64,000 nt of DNA from Ligula intestinalis (Eukaryota > Platyhelminthes > Cestoda > Diphyllobothriidea > Diphyllobothriidae), in contig JAYGXS010000007.1 of the NCBI GenBank assembly GCA_036362985.1, forward strand, positions 9,779,388-9,843,387. Direction: 5' to 3'. The stretch's first letter is position 1. Each line of letters begins with the position of its first letter. This document shows, one piece after another, positions 31,940-42,062 of this stretch. The notes under the pieces are model-generated. The model was not told where the DNA came from. It saw only the letters and a program-made list of their open reading frames with translations, and did not search any database. The translations under genes and the position numbers were made by a program.

Positions 31940-33860
31940 TAACCTTTCCTCCAGACAACAAACGGAAGTTCAACTACGGGTAGTCCAGCATGAAGCTTGT
32001 CTTAACACCGCCGATGCCGACCCTGTCGACTTCATTGCAATCGTAGAAGCCATGCTTGTAAGGACTGAAACAACAGAAGATGAGAAGCATTCCGTTCGAG
32101 AACGGGTCATCTCCCTACTGATGACACACCGACCAGCCCAATGTTTGTCGAAGAATGAGGCGAAAGCTATTAAAGAACTGAGAACGGACGACCGTATTAT
32201 CATCCTGCCCACAGATAAGGGACGGTCAACGGTCGTCATGAATCGCGAAGACTATGACGAGAAAGCCAAGGTCCTGCTTGATCACAGACACCCCTTCAGA
32301 CAGGCAGATAAATCAGAAGCAACAGCAGTATCAAATCAGTTGAGCAAACTACTTGGATAAATTAAACGCCAGAATGTGATCACAGAGAACGAACGACGTC
32401 TGATGAAACCAACAGATACTGCCCAGGCTCGCTTGTATGGTCTGCCAAAGATCCATAAACCGAACGTTACACTGCGGCCAATTGTTGCCCTAAAAGGCAG
32501 CCCCACTTATAATTTGGCTAAATGGATAGACTCGAAATTAAAATTTTTCCAAGAGAACTCCGCTGCCTCGGTCCGTTCAGCATCCCAATTCCTGACAGAA
32601 CTCCATGGCCAGAGGATGGAACCAGACGAAATTATGGTTTCCTTTGACGTGACATCACTATTTGCATCCATTCCACCGGGTTTGGCACGAAATGTCTTGC
32701 GCAGGAGACTCGAGGAGCGTTACGACGAAACCCAGATTCAACTTAAAATCGAACACCTCGAAAGATTCTTCCAATTTTTTCAAAAGATCTACTTCACCTT
32801 TGCTGGAACAACTTATGAACAAATCAAATGAACTCCAACGGGTTCGCCAATTTCCGGTCTAATAGCAGAATTGGTCCTGCAGGAGCTGGAAAAGATTGCC
32901 TTCACCCGACAGCCCCCGATCTTTTGTCACCGCTACATTGACGACACGTTCGTTATCGTCAAAAGGAACACGTTGCAGAGCTTCCATGATCTCCTCAACT
33001 CGATCTTCCCAGATATGCAATTCACGCGGGAAGAAGAAAAGAATCAGCTGCTACCATTCCTCGACGTGCTTGTCATGTGAACTCTCAACGGCACAATAGA
33101 AACGAGGGCCTACAGAAAGGCGACAAACACCCGACAGCTTCTGAGGTTTCACAGCAATCATCCGATGGCTCACAAACGAAGCTGTGTGAGAACGCTGTTT
33201 AAAAGAATCCAGACACACTGCAGCAACCCGGAAGGAAGAGCACGTGCGGCTCGACATCTGCGCGAACAGTTTATGCAGAACGGCTATCCTAAAGCCTTCA
33301 TAAACCGATGCTTACGCCCCCGCCCTCCGAGGACCCAAACAGAACCACCTCCCACGATTTGGTATGCGCTGCCATATATCAAGGACGTGTCGAAAGCAAC
33401 CGAGCGTATTGCCGCAGGACTAGGCTTTGGAATTGTGCATCGTTCCAAGTCTACGATGCGCTGCCGGGTCATGAGGATCAAAGATCGGCTAAATCTCAGT
33501 GAACAATCGGGTTTGGTGTATCGCATACAATGTCTAAACTGCCCTGTAAATTACACGGGACAAACTGGACGCATGTTGGGTTTGCGCATACAGGAACACA
33601 AGTCGGCTAATCAACGGGGTGATGAATCTTCGCAAGTGGCCGCCCACACCTACAGGGCGGGTCACAAGTTCAACTTCGCAGCTGCGAGGATAATTGCCCA
33701 CGCAAGCAGCAAGACGGGCCCAGAGCTGATTGAAGCATGGGTATCGGATAACAACTCAGTTAACCAATGCATCGAGCTGGCGCCTTCATATGTTGCCCTG
33801 CGCGGGTATCCCCCGAGCTCATGGCACTGGTGGTCCTGTGCCTCCCTCCCTCCCAGCTAA
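31940..33860 (+). pseudogene. PLE family C reverse transcriptase-GIY-YIG polyprotein (right copy)
   Basis: The most complete PLE coding region here. In order: VHNLSS and NTADADP (31940 on), IILPTDKGRSTVVM, LYGLPKIHKP, LRPIVALKGSPTYNLAKWI, VSFDVTSLFASIPPG (motif A Asp), TYEQIK, then a TGA where Gly is expected and Thr in place of Met before GSPIS. After these come CHRYIDDTFVIV (motif C), LPFLDVLVM, another TGA (33078-33080), the linker and the GIY-YIG domain (33165-33860, 231 codons). A TAA near 32358 adds a third break. It would have encoded the enzyme for target-primed reverse transcription but is now inactive. Confidence 0.88.
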
Positions 33861-33889
33861 CTTACTCCCCCCCCGCCCCTATGACGGAT

Positions 33890-34123
33890 AATTGATCTCT
33901 CTCCCTTTACATTTTGCTTGCTCTCGTTAACAGTTAATTGCCCCCCCCCTTTATATGTTGCTTGCTTTCTTTGACGCTTAATTGCCCCCTTCTTCTGTAA
34001 AAATTTTGCTTGCTTCCTTTGACGGTTAATTAACCCCCACCCCTATTAATTTTGACTGCTTGTGTTGACGGTTAATTGGTCCCTTACCCCTATAAATGTT
34101 GCTTGCTTTCGTTGATGGTTTTA
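33890..34123 (+). repeat. ~45-bp tandem units in PLE family C 3' UTR (right arm, five units)
   Basis: Units recur with 'ttgcttgct..cgttgacggttaattg' at about 33917, 33959, 34007, 34051 and 34100. The left arm (30707-30880) has four. Its second unit is a hybrid of right-arm units 2 and 3, so one unit was lost or gained by slippage after the arms separated. Confidence 0.75.
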
Positions 34124-34163
34124 TCTCTGACGATGGACTCCAGCAGGAGTTCGAAAGCTCAGA
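34124..34163 (+). ncRNA. Hammerhead ribozyme of PLE C, right arm, core intact
   Basis: Helix I TCT (34124-34126)/AGA (34161-34163). The core is CTGACGA (34127-34133; only the variable U7 is changed), then one unpaired T and helix II GGACTCC/GGAGTTC with AGCA loop and one G-U. GAAA follows, then GC-paired, loop-free helix III (A15.1-U16.1, G15.2-C16.2) and C17 at 34160. All required core bases are present. Confidence 0.85.
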
Positions 34164-34211
34164 CAAGTACAACTCCGATTTCCGTGATCGAACCTGCTTC
34201 TTCTCAATCTA

Positions 34212-34300
34212 GGAACACATACCAGCATGATTAGGGATGGGCCATCTTGAATGTATAAACTGTTCAATTCTAGCGCACCTGGCAGACTCACACATCGTCT
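34212..34300 (+). mobile_element. PLE family B fragment (B2), right part
   Basis: Continuation of the GIY-YIG region interrupted at 30571: translation gives SILAHLADS near 34270, matching SSILAHLVDS of other B copies. It decays into unrelated sequence beyond about 34300. Confidence 0.6.
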
Positions 34301-34462
34301 TGGAGAGTCTCTCATCTCCATCATCAGAATAGTTTAGTTCGAAGGTTCAAGGTCAAGGTACGAACGAATCTCCGGAAGGTCAGTTCGGTCAACAAACTCA
34401 TCCCTTCTTCCTCTTCGATTTTTTTTGGGGGATAATGCGCCTGGTTCTCTTCAAAATTCCAG

Positions 34463-34560
34463 TTTTCTTGACTTGGTCATGACACTAGGCTCAGGTGTGG
34501 GAGGATGAGGGAGTGTGGTAGATGCATCGCAAGTCCTCTGCCACCTCTATCTAATTTCCC
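34463..34560 (+). repeat. Short repeat R5, copy 1
   Basis: 'ttcttgactt.gt.atgac' followed by a GA-rich block and '..atgca.tgcaagt', shared with 59655-59760 and 59845-59935. Nature unknown. Confidence 0.45.
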
Positions 34561-36215
34561 CACAAGTCCCCGTCCCGACGCCCGCTCTGGTGTTGAGCAG
34601 ACGGTCAAACTGTCATGTGTGTTAAAAAGAATTCTATTTTGGAGCAGCGGCGACGGCGTATCACTGGGCAAAATGTTACATGGAGAGGGATTGTGAGGTA
34701 GGTTTCCACTTAAAAGGGATAACGAGGAAGAATTCCATGGAGAGCTTTGATGATGTAGACAGTGGCGGTGATGTTGATGGTGGCTACAAATAAATGTACT
34801 GATAATAACAACGGTTACTGTGTTGATAATGCTATTGTTGGCAGTGGTACAGAAGTGGGTGAACTCATGAAATCCAAGGATTTGTACAAAAAAATCCCTG
34901 TTATGCAAACTCAGCCCACGTTGCCTCACCAACGTATTACAGCAGTAGAGCAATCAACTTTCTTCAAAATAAGGTATATTTCGGTTTATAAAACAATATT
35001 ACGTTTTCTAGAAATACCAACTTTTTTAAAAAAGCGGAAAATTCCGAAAAAAAGGGGAAATCGGGCATGCTAGATAAACTTAAGTTTTAAATTAAGAGAA
35101 AGCCTTTTTATGCAAAAAACGACTGAATAAAGCAGCACAAGTAGAATTTCGTTTGAAAATAATAGTTTTTTCGGATAAATATGCTTCTATATTATGCAGA
35201 GTGTAACAAATGACTGTTACCGAACAGTCCAAAGTTCGAGTACGTATTTCGCGAAAATTGTTATTTGTTTCTTCCGTTTATAAATTGCTGGAGTCACAGT
35301 GGGCGAAGCCAAACAGATTTTCGCTTGACTGCGTCGTTTGGAAGGCCACATGAGTAAGATATTTTGTGAGCTCATGTGCGGAAATGTTCGCCAGTGCCTA
35401 ATAAATGTAAATGTTATAGTCAGTTGCAATCGTAAACGTACCATTTTGGTGCACACTAAAAGATATTGCCTTCTTTCACATTTATTTGTAATTATTTCGG
35501 GCCTTCGATTACGACGAGGTTCGGATTGTTCGTGAAATGGTGGTTAACACTTTACGGCTTTCAATTTTTTCATTTGATGGTCCATAAATAAGGGTAATGC
35601 CCTAGGTGCTTATCATTAACTTCCTAACCTAATCAAAATGAAAGAACTCGCTTTTCTGTATAATTCCTTACTTTTAGGCCCCTTTCTAAGATCGCAAAAG
35701 TACAACGGCGTGTCAGAAGGTGTACTACGGTTTTGCGAAAGCTGAGAATCTTTTGCTCGTTCCGTCGAAAGTTTCCCTATTCGTTCATACTGAACTCTAG
35801 ATGGAAATGGTTTGGACGTCCTTTGCATACGGCTTGGCAGGAAAAAGTGACGGCATGTCTCAGGTGTTCATCGATATGCTTGTTTACGGTCGTTATTTTC
35901 GGTTTGGTAAACAAATTACAGCCGTATAAGTTTATAACTTAATGCTATGGCACAAAGTGTTGCAACTTTGCAAAATATTGTTTTTTTTAACTTAATCTGC
36001 CTTTTCTTCTCCCGATAATAATGTGTTATCTCACACCTACACTTACCTCAATTTCATGAACGCAAATAATTTCTGTCCTCTGGCCATATATAACTAAAAA
36101 GTTTCTGGTCTTCATTACTGTTCTTTTATAGTGCAACATGCACAAACAAGATGTGTTTAATAGAACAGGAAATTCCCTTCGTATCAAAAAACTTTGCGAA
36201 AATTTCCATTGAAAA
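34561..36215. other. Intergenic DNA with imperfect trinucleotide-rich patch
   Basis: A GATGNT-rich patch lies at about 34745-34870. Open frames on both strands (for example 34477-34953 minus) are low-complexity and carry no domain. Nothing else recognised. Confidence 0.4.
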
Positions 36216-36231
36216 TTTCAGAAGATAAATT

Positions 36232-36271
36232 GGCGAGCATACGCTTGTTTTCGATAAATTCTCGTCAAGCC
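36232..36271 (-). ncRNA. Degenerate hammerhead motif of PLE B3 left
   Basis: Same layout as the B1 ribozyme, but the core reads TTGACGA, losing C3. Probably inactive. Confidence 0.6.
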
Positions 36272-36383
36272 TTTACATTTATATGGTAATGAAATGAATA
36301 AACTATGGTGGTTGGTGGACAGATGAAGTGTTCTTGTTGTCACGGTGGGGGGGGGGGAAGTTGGGGAAGTTGAGGCCAGAATG

Positions 36384-36608
36384 TCAATGTCTAGACGGCC
36401 CGGCGTCCAAGACCGCTGATAAGGTGTGCGTGGCTGGATTTGGGACTTGGTCGTCTCTGCGGGGGCCCGTTTCCGAGGCCTGTGGTCCGCCGGTCGTGTT
36501 ACCTAGTTTTGCCCATGGCAACTGCAGCGCCGCGACAAAATTCTTTTGGGCGCATAGCACCAGTCTGCGTAGCCTGATGGTGGCCGCCTCTGCCGTCGCA
36601 AACAGCCG
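36384..36608 (-). pseudogene. PLE family B GIY-YIG C-terminal fragment (B3 left)
   Basis: Encodes LFATAEAATIRLRRLVLCAQKNFVAALQLPWAKLG, the conserved segment after the GIY-YIG core, then a divergent Pro/Thr-rich tail. The core motif is absent because of truncation. Confidence 0.7.
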
Positions 36609-36932
36609 CACCTGGTAGACTCAAATCATTGCATGGATGCCAAAAAGGCCTTCCTAGTAATTTACAAGGTGCCTTCAAGCTACTCAAAATTCCTCGGAAA
36701 GCGTCTGTTGGCGATGGCAATGGCTGCCGCCATCAGGCTACGCATACCGGTGCTATGCGCCCAGAATAATTTTGTCGCGGCGCTGCAGTTGCCATGGGCG
36801 AAACTAGGTAACACGACCGGCCACGGGGGACAACAGGCCTTGAAAACGGGTCCCCGCAGAGACGAGCAAGTCCCAAATCCAGCCACACACACCTTATCGG
36901 CGGTCAAGGGCGCCGGGCCGTCTAGAGATTGA
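36609..36932 (+). pseudogene. PLE family B GIY-YIG C-terminal fragment (B3 right)
   Basis: Begins at HLVDSNHCMDAKKAF and continues VIYKVPSSYSKFLGKRLL, IRLRIPVLCAQNNFVAALQLPW and the tail. It reaches slightly further 5' than the left arm. No catalytic core. Confidence 0.7.
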
Positions 36933-37061
36933 CATTCTGACCTTAACTTCCACAACTCCCCCCACCCCCCTTCCTCCCCCCTCCCCGCCGACCGTGACAA
37001 CAAGAACACTTCATCTGTCCACCAACCAGCATTGTTTATTTAATTACCATATAAATGTAAG

Positions 37062-37101
37062 AACCTGACGAGAATTAATCGAAAATAAACGTATGTTCGC
37101 C
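37062..37101 (+). ncRNA. Hammerhead ribozyme of PLE B3 right, core intact
   Basis: CTGACGA (37065-37071), GA-ATTAA-TC helix II, GAAA (37081-37084), helix III closed by A15.1-U16.1 with one G-U, C17 at 37098, GCC. Helix I is weakened because the 5' strand reads AAC instead of GGC. Core bases are intact. Confidence 0.65.
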
Positions 37102-37149
37102 AATTAGTCTTCTGACTGGATGAAAAATAAACTTAAGATAAATTGGAAG

Positions 37150-37795
37150 GCAGGCAACCCAAGAAATTTAATTGGAAGGAAAGACGTTCTTTGGAAAGAT
37201 GAGGTTAGTTTACTCAGTTAATTTTATGCATGGAACCTGAGGTCATTGTCAAACTTGAGAAGAGAGGCAACGACAAATTAGAAGTTCAAAAGTGCTCTTT
37301 CAATTCTGCAGTCATTTGGTTTGGGCGCTAATTGGCAGCTGCAATTCGCGCCAGTCAATACTGGACAAATTAATTTTCGTAATCGCAAATTGGTAACCGT
37401 AATTTGCGTCACTACGTGGCCATCCGGCGTGAACGCTAATTAACAGTTGGGTTTCCGTTAGTCCGTATTGATCGGCTGTTTTCGCTTCCATCTTTCTTAT
37501 AGATTTGTGTAGATTTCAGCCAACTCGATATGACGGTTGATGCAGGATTCATCGGAGTGCATGCCCTCAAGTAATTCTCGGCCTTCGTTGGACGGGCAAA
37601 CTCCAAAGCTGTGTGTTTTGTCCCATGCAAAGGTGTGACCTCTATCAAGACTATGCATAAGCACTTCGGATAATTGTTCGTTACTAATTTTCGTAAGTCT
37701 GAGGAGGACCTGGGGATCCAGCGTCAATAATTTACGGAATAAACTTACCTTATTTTCCCAAAAAACCTCTTTCTTTCAAATTAATAAACTGACAA
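37150..37795. mobile_element. Head-to-head inverted pair of PLE family G (G1)
   Basis: The minus arm holds a decayed hammerhead (37213-37255), 3' UTR and GIY-YIG C-terminus (37440-37690). The plus arm (37690-37795) is only the 3' end with a hammerhead-like block at 37696-37736 (CTGAGGA, a bipartite helix II, altered GAAA). Both arms end in the family terminus 'ctttctttcaaa' or a close variant. Confidence 0.7.
37497..37690 (-). pseudogene. PLE family G GIY-YIG C-terminal fragment
   Basis: Translation gives ISNEQLSEVLMHSLDRGHTFAWDKTHSFG, then ELLEGMHSDESCINRHIEL and a stop a few residues on. The GH.F.W..T and ESxxSCINRHIEL blocks correspond to the distal GIY-YIG region of family C (GHKFNF...NSVNQCIEL). 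The catalytic YIG part is missing. Confidence 0.65.
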
Positions 37796-38965
37796 TGTGG
37801 CTTAAGTGATCATCCCTACGAAAAAGCACACACATCTCAGGTAACGTTTCATGAGCTGGCCAATCTATTGCAAACTTTAAAAGTTCTTGCTGACGTAATT
37901 ATAAGTCAACCAAGCCGCGTCAAGCTAGCCTTACTAAAGCAATGCATTGAGACTGCTGTTACCGCAGCTGGTGTCGCGATGACGCAAAAAGGCATATTCT
38001 GGCGTTCACGAGAAATTTAAACGTCCTTTAGTGTTTCGTAATTTTTTTTCATACAGTCCCTTCGAGAGTAATTACTTAATAAATCCCTTAATACATACAA
38101 AGTGACACCGCATTCATCAGATTTTTGTTGTCCAGCCTGAATGCATTTTGTGAGTTGGGCTTGGCGGGATTCGTGGAAAACTTGGCATCCCATCAAATCG
38201 CAATAAAAAGAACCGTCAGTTGCCGTGTTCAATCTAAGGTCATATTCTATGATTACCCGTGAGATTTTTCAGTCATCAGAATGTCTTGGAAAAAGAGTTG
38301 ATGTTTAAAATTCAAGTACTGGATGTTTTGAACATTGTACATGTAGTTAGGGGTTGTCCGAATCTTTAAATGAGGCAGCTTAGCCTTCTTAAAATTAACT
38401 TTCCTCACAAGCAGAAGTATGTCCTAATTTCTTAAAAAGGAGGTCTCCAGGATGATAATCTGAGAACACAATGTGGTTAAACGGAACGGCTTTTGTTTCC
38501 TGCTGAGTGTACGTATAGCTTGAACGACTATCCATTGTCAGAAATAGGCTTAATTATAACTTTAATCGCTTTTGAGGCCGTATCTGGAGATAGTTAACAT
38601 TTGATGGGCTGTGAAAATTATATTCAGTGTGGAAACGTGAACTTCCCTTTGGCATTTAAAATTCTTTCACAGTTGACAACAGTTTTAGCTTGAAATAAAT
38701 GGCTTTGGAGTACAGATTTAGCAAAATCGTGCAGCAATTTACTCATCAAAGAACGCGCTCCTAGATTCGTCAGTGCCTGCTTCACAGGACAGAGAGAAAG
38801 GAAAAATGGGGATGTGCATTCCTCCATGTAACAAATATGCAACGTTTCTAGTAACCCTGACAAGCGCTGTCATACATCAGGGACGCCTAGCGCATCGGCC
38901 AAGAAGTAACATGCATGTCAATGGCATGAAAATCGTGGACCAGTTAAATCCCCAGTGAGCTGCAG
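37796..38965. other. Intergenic DNA, nothing recognised
   Basis: No coding similarity or repeat recognised. Confidence 0.4.
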
Positions 38966-39335
38966 AGTGTCGTGTGTCGCATCCCCTGCCTCAACTGTCC
39001 TTGCAGCTACACAGGTCAGCTTAGAGGCATGCTTACAGCACGCATGCGCAAAGATAAGCTGGATGCAGGCAAGATTGGCAGGTAAGCATAAGTGGCTGTC
39101 ACCTGTTTAACTTCTCTACCGGGAATATAAGAGCTAAAAGACAAACAAGCTTTGAACTGGGCCTCCGATTGGAATGCATTTAATAGCTATATCAATCTGG
39201 TGCCGGTATACAGAGTCCTGTGCAGTCTTCTGTGGACTGGCGTTACAGATCTTCGCTTGGTTTCTACCTTTATAATTACTGCTGTTTTTGTGGCTGTTTT
39301 TAACTTTGACGATGGACCACTCTACGTCTTTAGGC
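38966..39335 (+). mobile_element. Old family C-like PLE GIY-YIG fragment
   Basis: Plus-strand reading near 38970 gives VCRIPCLNCPCSYTGQLRGML, matching VYRIQCLNCPVNYTGQTGRML of family C. Near 39155 it gives WASDWNAFNSYINLVPVYRVL, matching WASDNNSVNQCIELAPSYVAL. A TTGACGATGGACCACTC block near 39306 matches the start of the family C hammerhead but is cut off. Several frameshifts lie between. Confidence 0.65.
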
Positions 39336-39339
39336 AAAA

Positions 39340-39425
39340 GCAAAGGAGACTGGAGTGGCCGTTTCTGGCTCACGAACTATCGTACAGCCAGCTATATCCA
39401 ACTACAAGCGGCGCCCCACCTGAGA
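39340..39425 (-). mobile_element. SINE1-family fragment, minus strand
   Basis: Carries the SINE1 hammerhead 3' part on the minus strand (AGCCAGAAACGGCC then CCAGTC) and part of the body. The CTGATGA box is broken. It forms an inverted pair with the next SINE1 copy. Confidence 0.55.
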
Positions 39426-39454
39426 CACGTATCCGCTTCTTCTCTAACAATTAA

Positions 39455-39620
39455 ACCAAGTGCTCGGTAGACTGCTGAACAACAAGTCGCGAGTTCCAGC
39501 CTCGGCTGATACATCACTAAGGGTTGGGTATGACTGGCTGATGACTACTAGTAAGCTAGAAATTGCAATTCGAACCTCCCTAAACTTTGCCTGCAGTGCT
39601 ATCTGCCTAGACTAAAAGCC
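39455..39620 (+). mobile_element. SINE1-family copy with near-intact hammerhead core
   Basis: A tRNA-like head (GCTCGGTAGACTGCT..., box B-like GAGTTCCAGCCTC) is followed by GGTTGGGTATGACTGG and the hammerhead block (39532-39577). Its head is diverged from a true tRNA. Confidence 0.65.
39532..39577 (+). ncRNA. SINE1 hammerhead motif
   Basis: GACTGG, CTGATGA (39538-39544), a weak helix II, GAAA (39559-39562). The helix III is perfectly self-complementary (ATTG/CAAT including A15.1-U16.1), followed by U17. The 3' strand of helix I has decayed (family sequence CCAGTC, here CGAACC), so activity is doubtful although every core base is kept. Confidence 0.6.
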
Positions 39621-39684
39621 GCTGAGTAGCTTCTTGCAGGGCTCAAGAATGAGTCAAAAGGAAGATCAGGAGAAAGGAATATCG

Positions 39685-40140
39685 TTAGTTACCGATGAGC
39701 ATTAATGAACGAGAATCACTCTCCCTACTGCGAAATTTAGTATCATCAGACACTGTGGTCGGTCGTACGCCAAATGATCTTGATACTGCGGTGCAATCAG
39801 ACAACAGCCTGACTGGTAAGGGCTCTGGAGTTGCATGCGGTAAAAGTACGCTTTGCTTTGTAAATGGCCACAAGCAAATCATTACTGAACCCACTTTTAA
39901 ACTTTTCGTAGGCTTCATCAATGGCGCTGATCAAAAGATGGTGCAGAAATCTGAGATAGAGCGTATTTTCAAATGAGGTATGAGTTTGAGTAACTACGGC
40001 CGATGAGCCATACTTTGACGTGGACTCAGCATTCAGATGTTTTTTTGCTTTTTGACAAATCCACTCAAAAGTGGAAATTAATTGAATCTCACTTGGTAAA
40101 TTTGCCAGTACAATCGCTCCTTGTTGGGTGCCTATCATGG
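39685..40140. other. Unassigned open frames on both strands
   Basis: Overlapping open frames of 93 aa (plus) and 113 aa (minus, 39797-40138) are more protein-like in composition than neighbouring DNA. The minus frame reads FEWICQKAKKHLN and ENTLYLRFLHHLL. I recognise no family. It could be a decayed exon or element fragment. Not called as a gene. Confidence 0.25.
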
Positions 40141-41954
40141 AATTTGGCTAAATTTTGAAGTTTCCTAATGTGTGTGTGTGCTAACTTACGTTTGCAAGGT
40201 GGATAGGGTTGTTCGTGGTTTATATCCCACAGACGCCACCACCGCCGCTGCGTTTTCCTGCCGACGGGTTATTAAATTAAAGCTATACATGCCAGTAGTT
40301 CAGCTAGCTATGAACTTGTCTTCGGCAAGGCTCAGTTCAGTTCCGCCACCTAGACAGCCGACATAAAATGCATGCTTTAAGCACTACTTTAAGGTTTCAA
40401 AAATCACACGATTCTTGTCAGGATTTAAATCAGACATAAAAAAACACTGCAATATGCAAATTTACTCGAAGTCTGTAGAAAGTACACAAAATTCCCACAG
40501 ATGGTAAAAGTTTTAGTCGACGCTTATCTGGTGCAGATCCTTTGACAGATTAGGCGACTCTCAGGGAATGGTTCGAGCTGATACCACGCAGGTCGACGTC
40601 AATGCACACTTACTAATAAGTGGTGACGAAATTCTGTCTCAGAAAACACACCTATCGTTTTGGGCAACCCCCATCCTTATCTCTAACGTGGGACGAAGCC
40701 TTTTGCATTAAGGTTCGCAATCCAGATGGACACGTATTGGAGGTTGTCCCATAAGTTCGTGTGTACATTATAATAATTCACTACTTTCACATGTAATATT
40801 TCGTTTGCCGCATTCATATCACGTGAAATTTTCGTAAACGTAAGACCTGCGGACTAGATATCTGAGAAGTGAATGTTACTCACCATAAAAGCACAAACCA
40901 AAAACTGTTTCCAACATGTTTCTATATAATTATTGCTTTTACTTAGGTTTTAATTATTTGCAACTCTAGGAAAAGGGAAAGTCAGCTCTAAAAACTGACA
41001 ATTTCTGACGTTTTTGTTTATTCGCGTTAAATATATTAATTGCTGCCTCGGTGGCAAAACCATCGGAAAGTTTGTGAAGAGAACATTTTCGGTGATATTT
41101 TAAAACGAAATAAGACTCTTCATCAACTTCAAAGGCCAAAATGACAAATTGGCCATTTACAAGTCCAAGTGTCACGATGTTATAGTTGGTATGTTTCCTA
41201 TCACCTACTCGACTGTGTATGCTAAGACCTCTTCGACAGTTTGAACTTCGAAAGCAAGTACAAGCGGTCGGACCAAGCCAAAGTTGCACTTATGAGGCGA
41301 AAGGCAATGTTTGAGACATGCCCTCAGCATGCTGCCAAAGATAATAGAAATAATAAGACAAATGGTAACTACACTCACAAGTTCTTCAAGTACGGCTGGC
41401 ACTTAGGCGCCGAAGGCAGTTCATATACGAGTACAGACCCCGAAGCTGCGTAATAAAACAATGGGCTGGCTTGTACATTTTTCGTTTTTTGTTTTTTAAT
41501 AAAGTTTTCTACTAATAAAAGACTTCAGACTTCACCTTACCACGAGTGAATTGGAATTAAACGTACAAAAGAAGGTCGTTCACGAAGCGTAGACGACTAT
41601 TTCTGGCCAACATAGACGTCATTTAGATGACGTAACGTCTAGGACGAGTCGCTCTTTAGACGCTGAATAGACGGAAAATGCTTCTACGGTAGCGTAGTGA
41701 GAGCGAGATAGACCACCAGAAATATTTGTGCTGTTTATGTGAGGGATTCTATTGCTGAACTCAAAGCTCAGCAGTGGTTTTGCCCTTTTGAAAGAGAGGA
41801 AATTCAGTAGGCCGACACTCCGCGTTCTGGGCGGCATTCAGATATCAGTAAGGATTGTCTCTATGTTTTACTCAGTGCATATAAAGAATTTGCGAATCTG
41901 CCAACGGGATGGGGTGTGCTAACTCGACCCAAGTAAGCCAAACCCCCGGCTCCC
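40141..41954. other. Intergenic DNA, nothing recognised
   Basis: Several short open frames (for example 40966-41289 minus) show no domain. No shared repeat noticed. Confidence 0.4.
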
Positions 41955-42062
41955 AGTGCGGCCTCTTAGTCCAGCTGGCTCGGGCGTTGTCTGGAGTAAG
42001 CCTACACCTTACTACCGTAGATTCGAATCTTATTGAAGCTGTGTCAACTGAACTGGCCACTA
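41955..42062 (+). mobile_element. SINE2-like copy, tRNA-derived
   Basis: TTAGTCCAGCTGGCTCGGGCG resembles box A, and AGATTCGAATC is a near-consensus box B. The following 'gtgtcaactgaactgg' resembles the SINE2 tail. Too diverged to call a functional tRNA. Confidence 0.45.

Larger units (their letters stand above)
30572..34211. mobile_element. Head-to-head inverted pair of PLE family C, inserted in PLE B2
   Basis: The left arm (minus, about 31937 down to 30607) and right arm (plus, about 32838-34211) are almost identical inverted copies of RT end, GIY-YIG and 3' UTR. Between them, 31940-32838 is the N-terminal and RT part of the plus copy only. Flanking GGAACGCATAC (30561-30571) and GGAACACATAC (34212-34222) are consistent with an 11-bp target duplication with one change. 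About 36 extra bases lie at the left edge. Each outer end carries an identical-layout hammerhead. Confidence 0.85.
36216..37108. mobile_element. Head-to-head inverted pair of PLE family B (B3)
   Basis: The minus arm (36608 down to 36216) and plus arm (36609-37108) each contain the GIY-YIG C-terminus, 3' UTR and hammerhead, joined at their truncated 5' ends near 36608. Both 3' ends share 'agaagataaattggcg' (or its complement). The arms are similar but not identical. Confidence 0.8.

Noticed and set aside
34477..34953. 158-codon minus-strand open frame
   Set aside because: Low-complexity Ser/His-rich translation of a trinucleotide-rich patch and repeat R5; no domain and no support for expression.
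41955..42040. Functional tRNA gene at the AGATTCGAATC box
   Set aside because: Spacing between boxes and lack of a matched acceptor stem make a tRNA unlikely; it resembles a SINE2 head.
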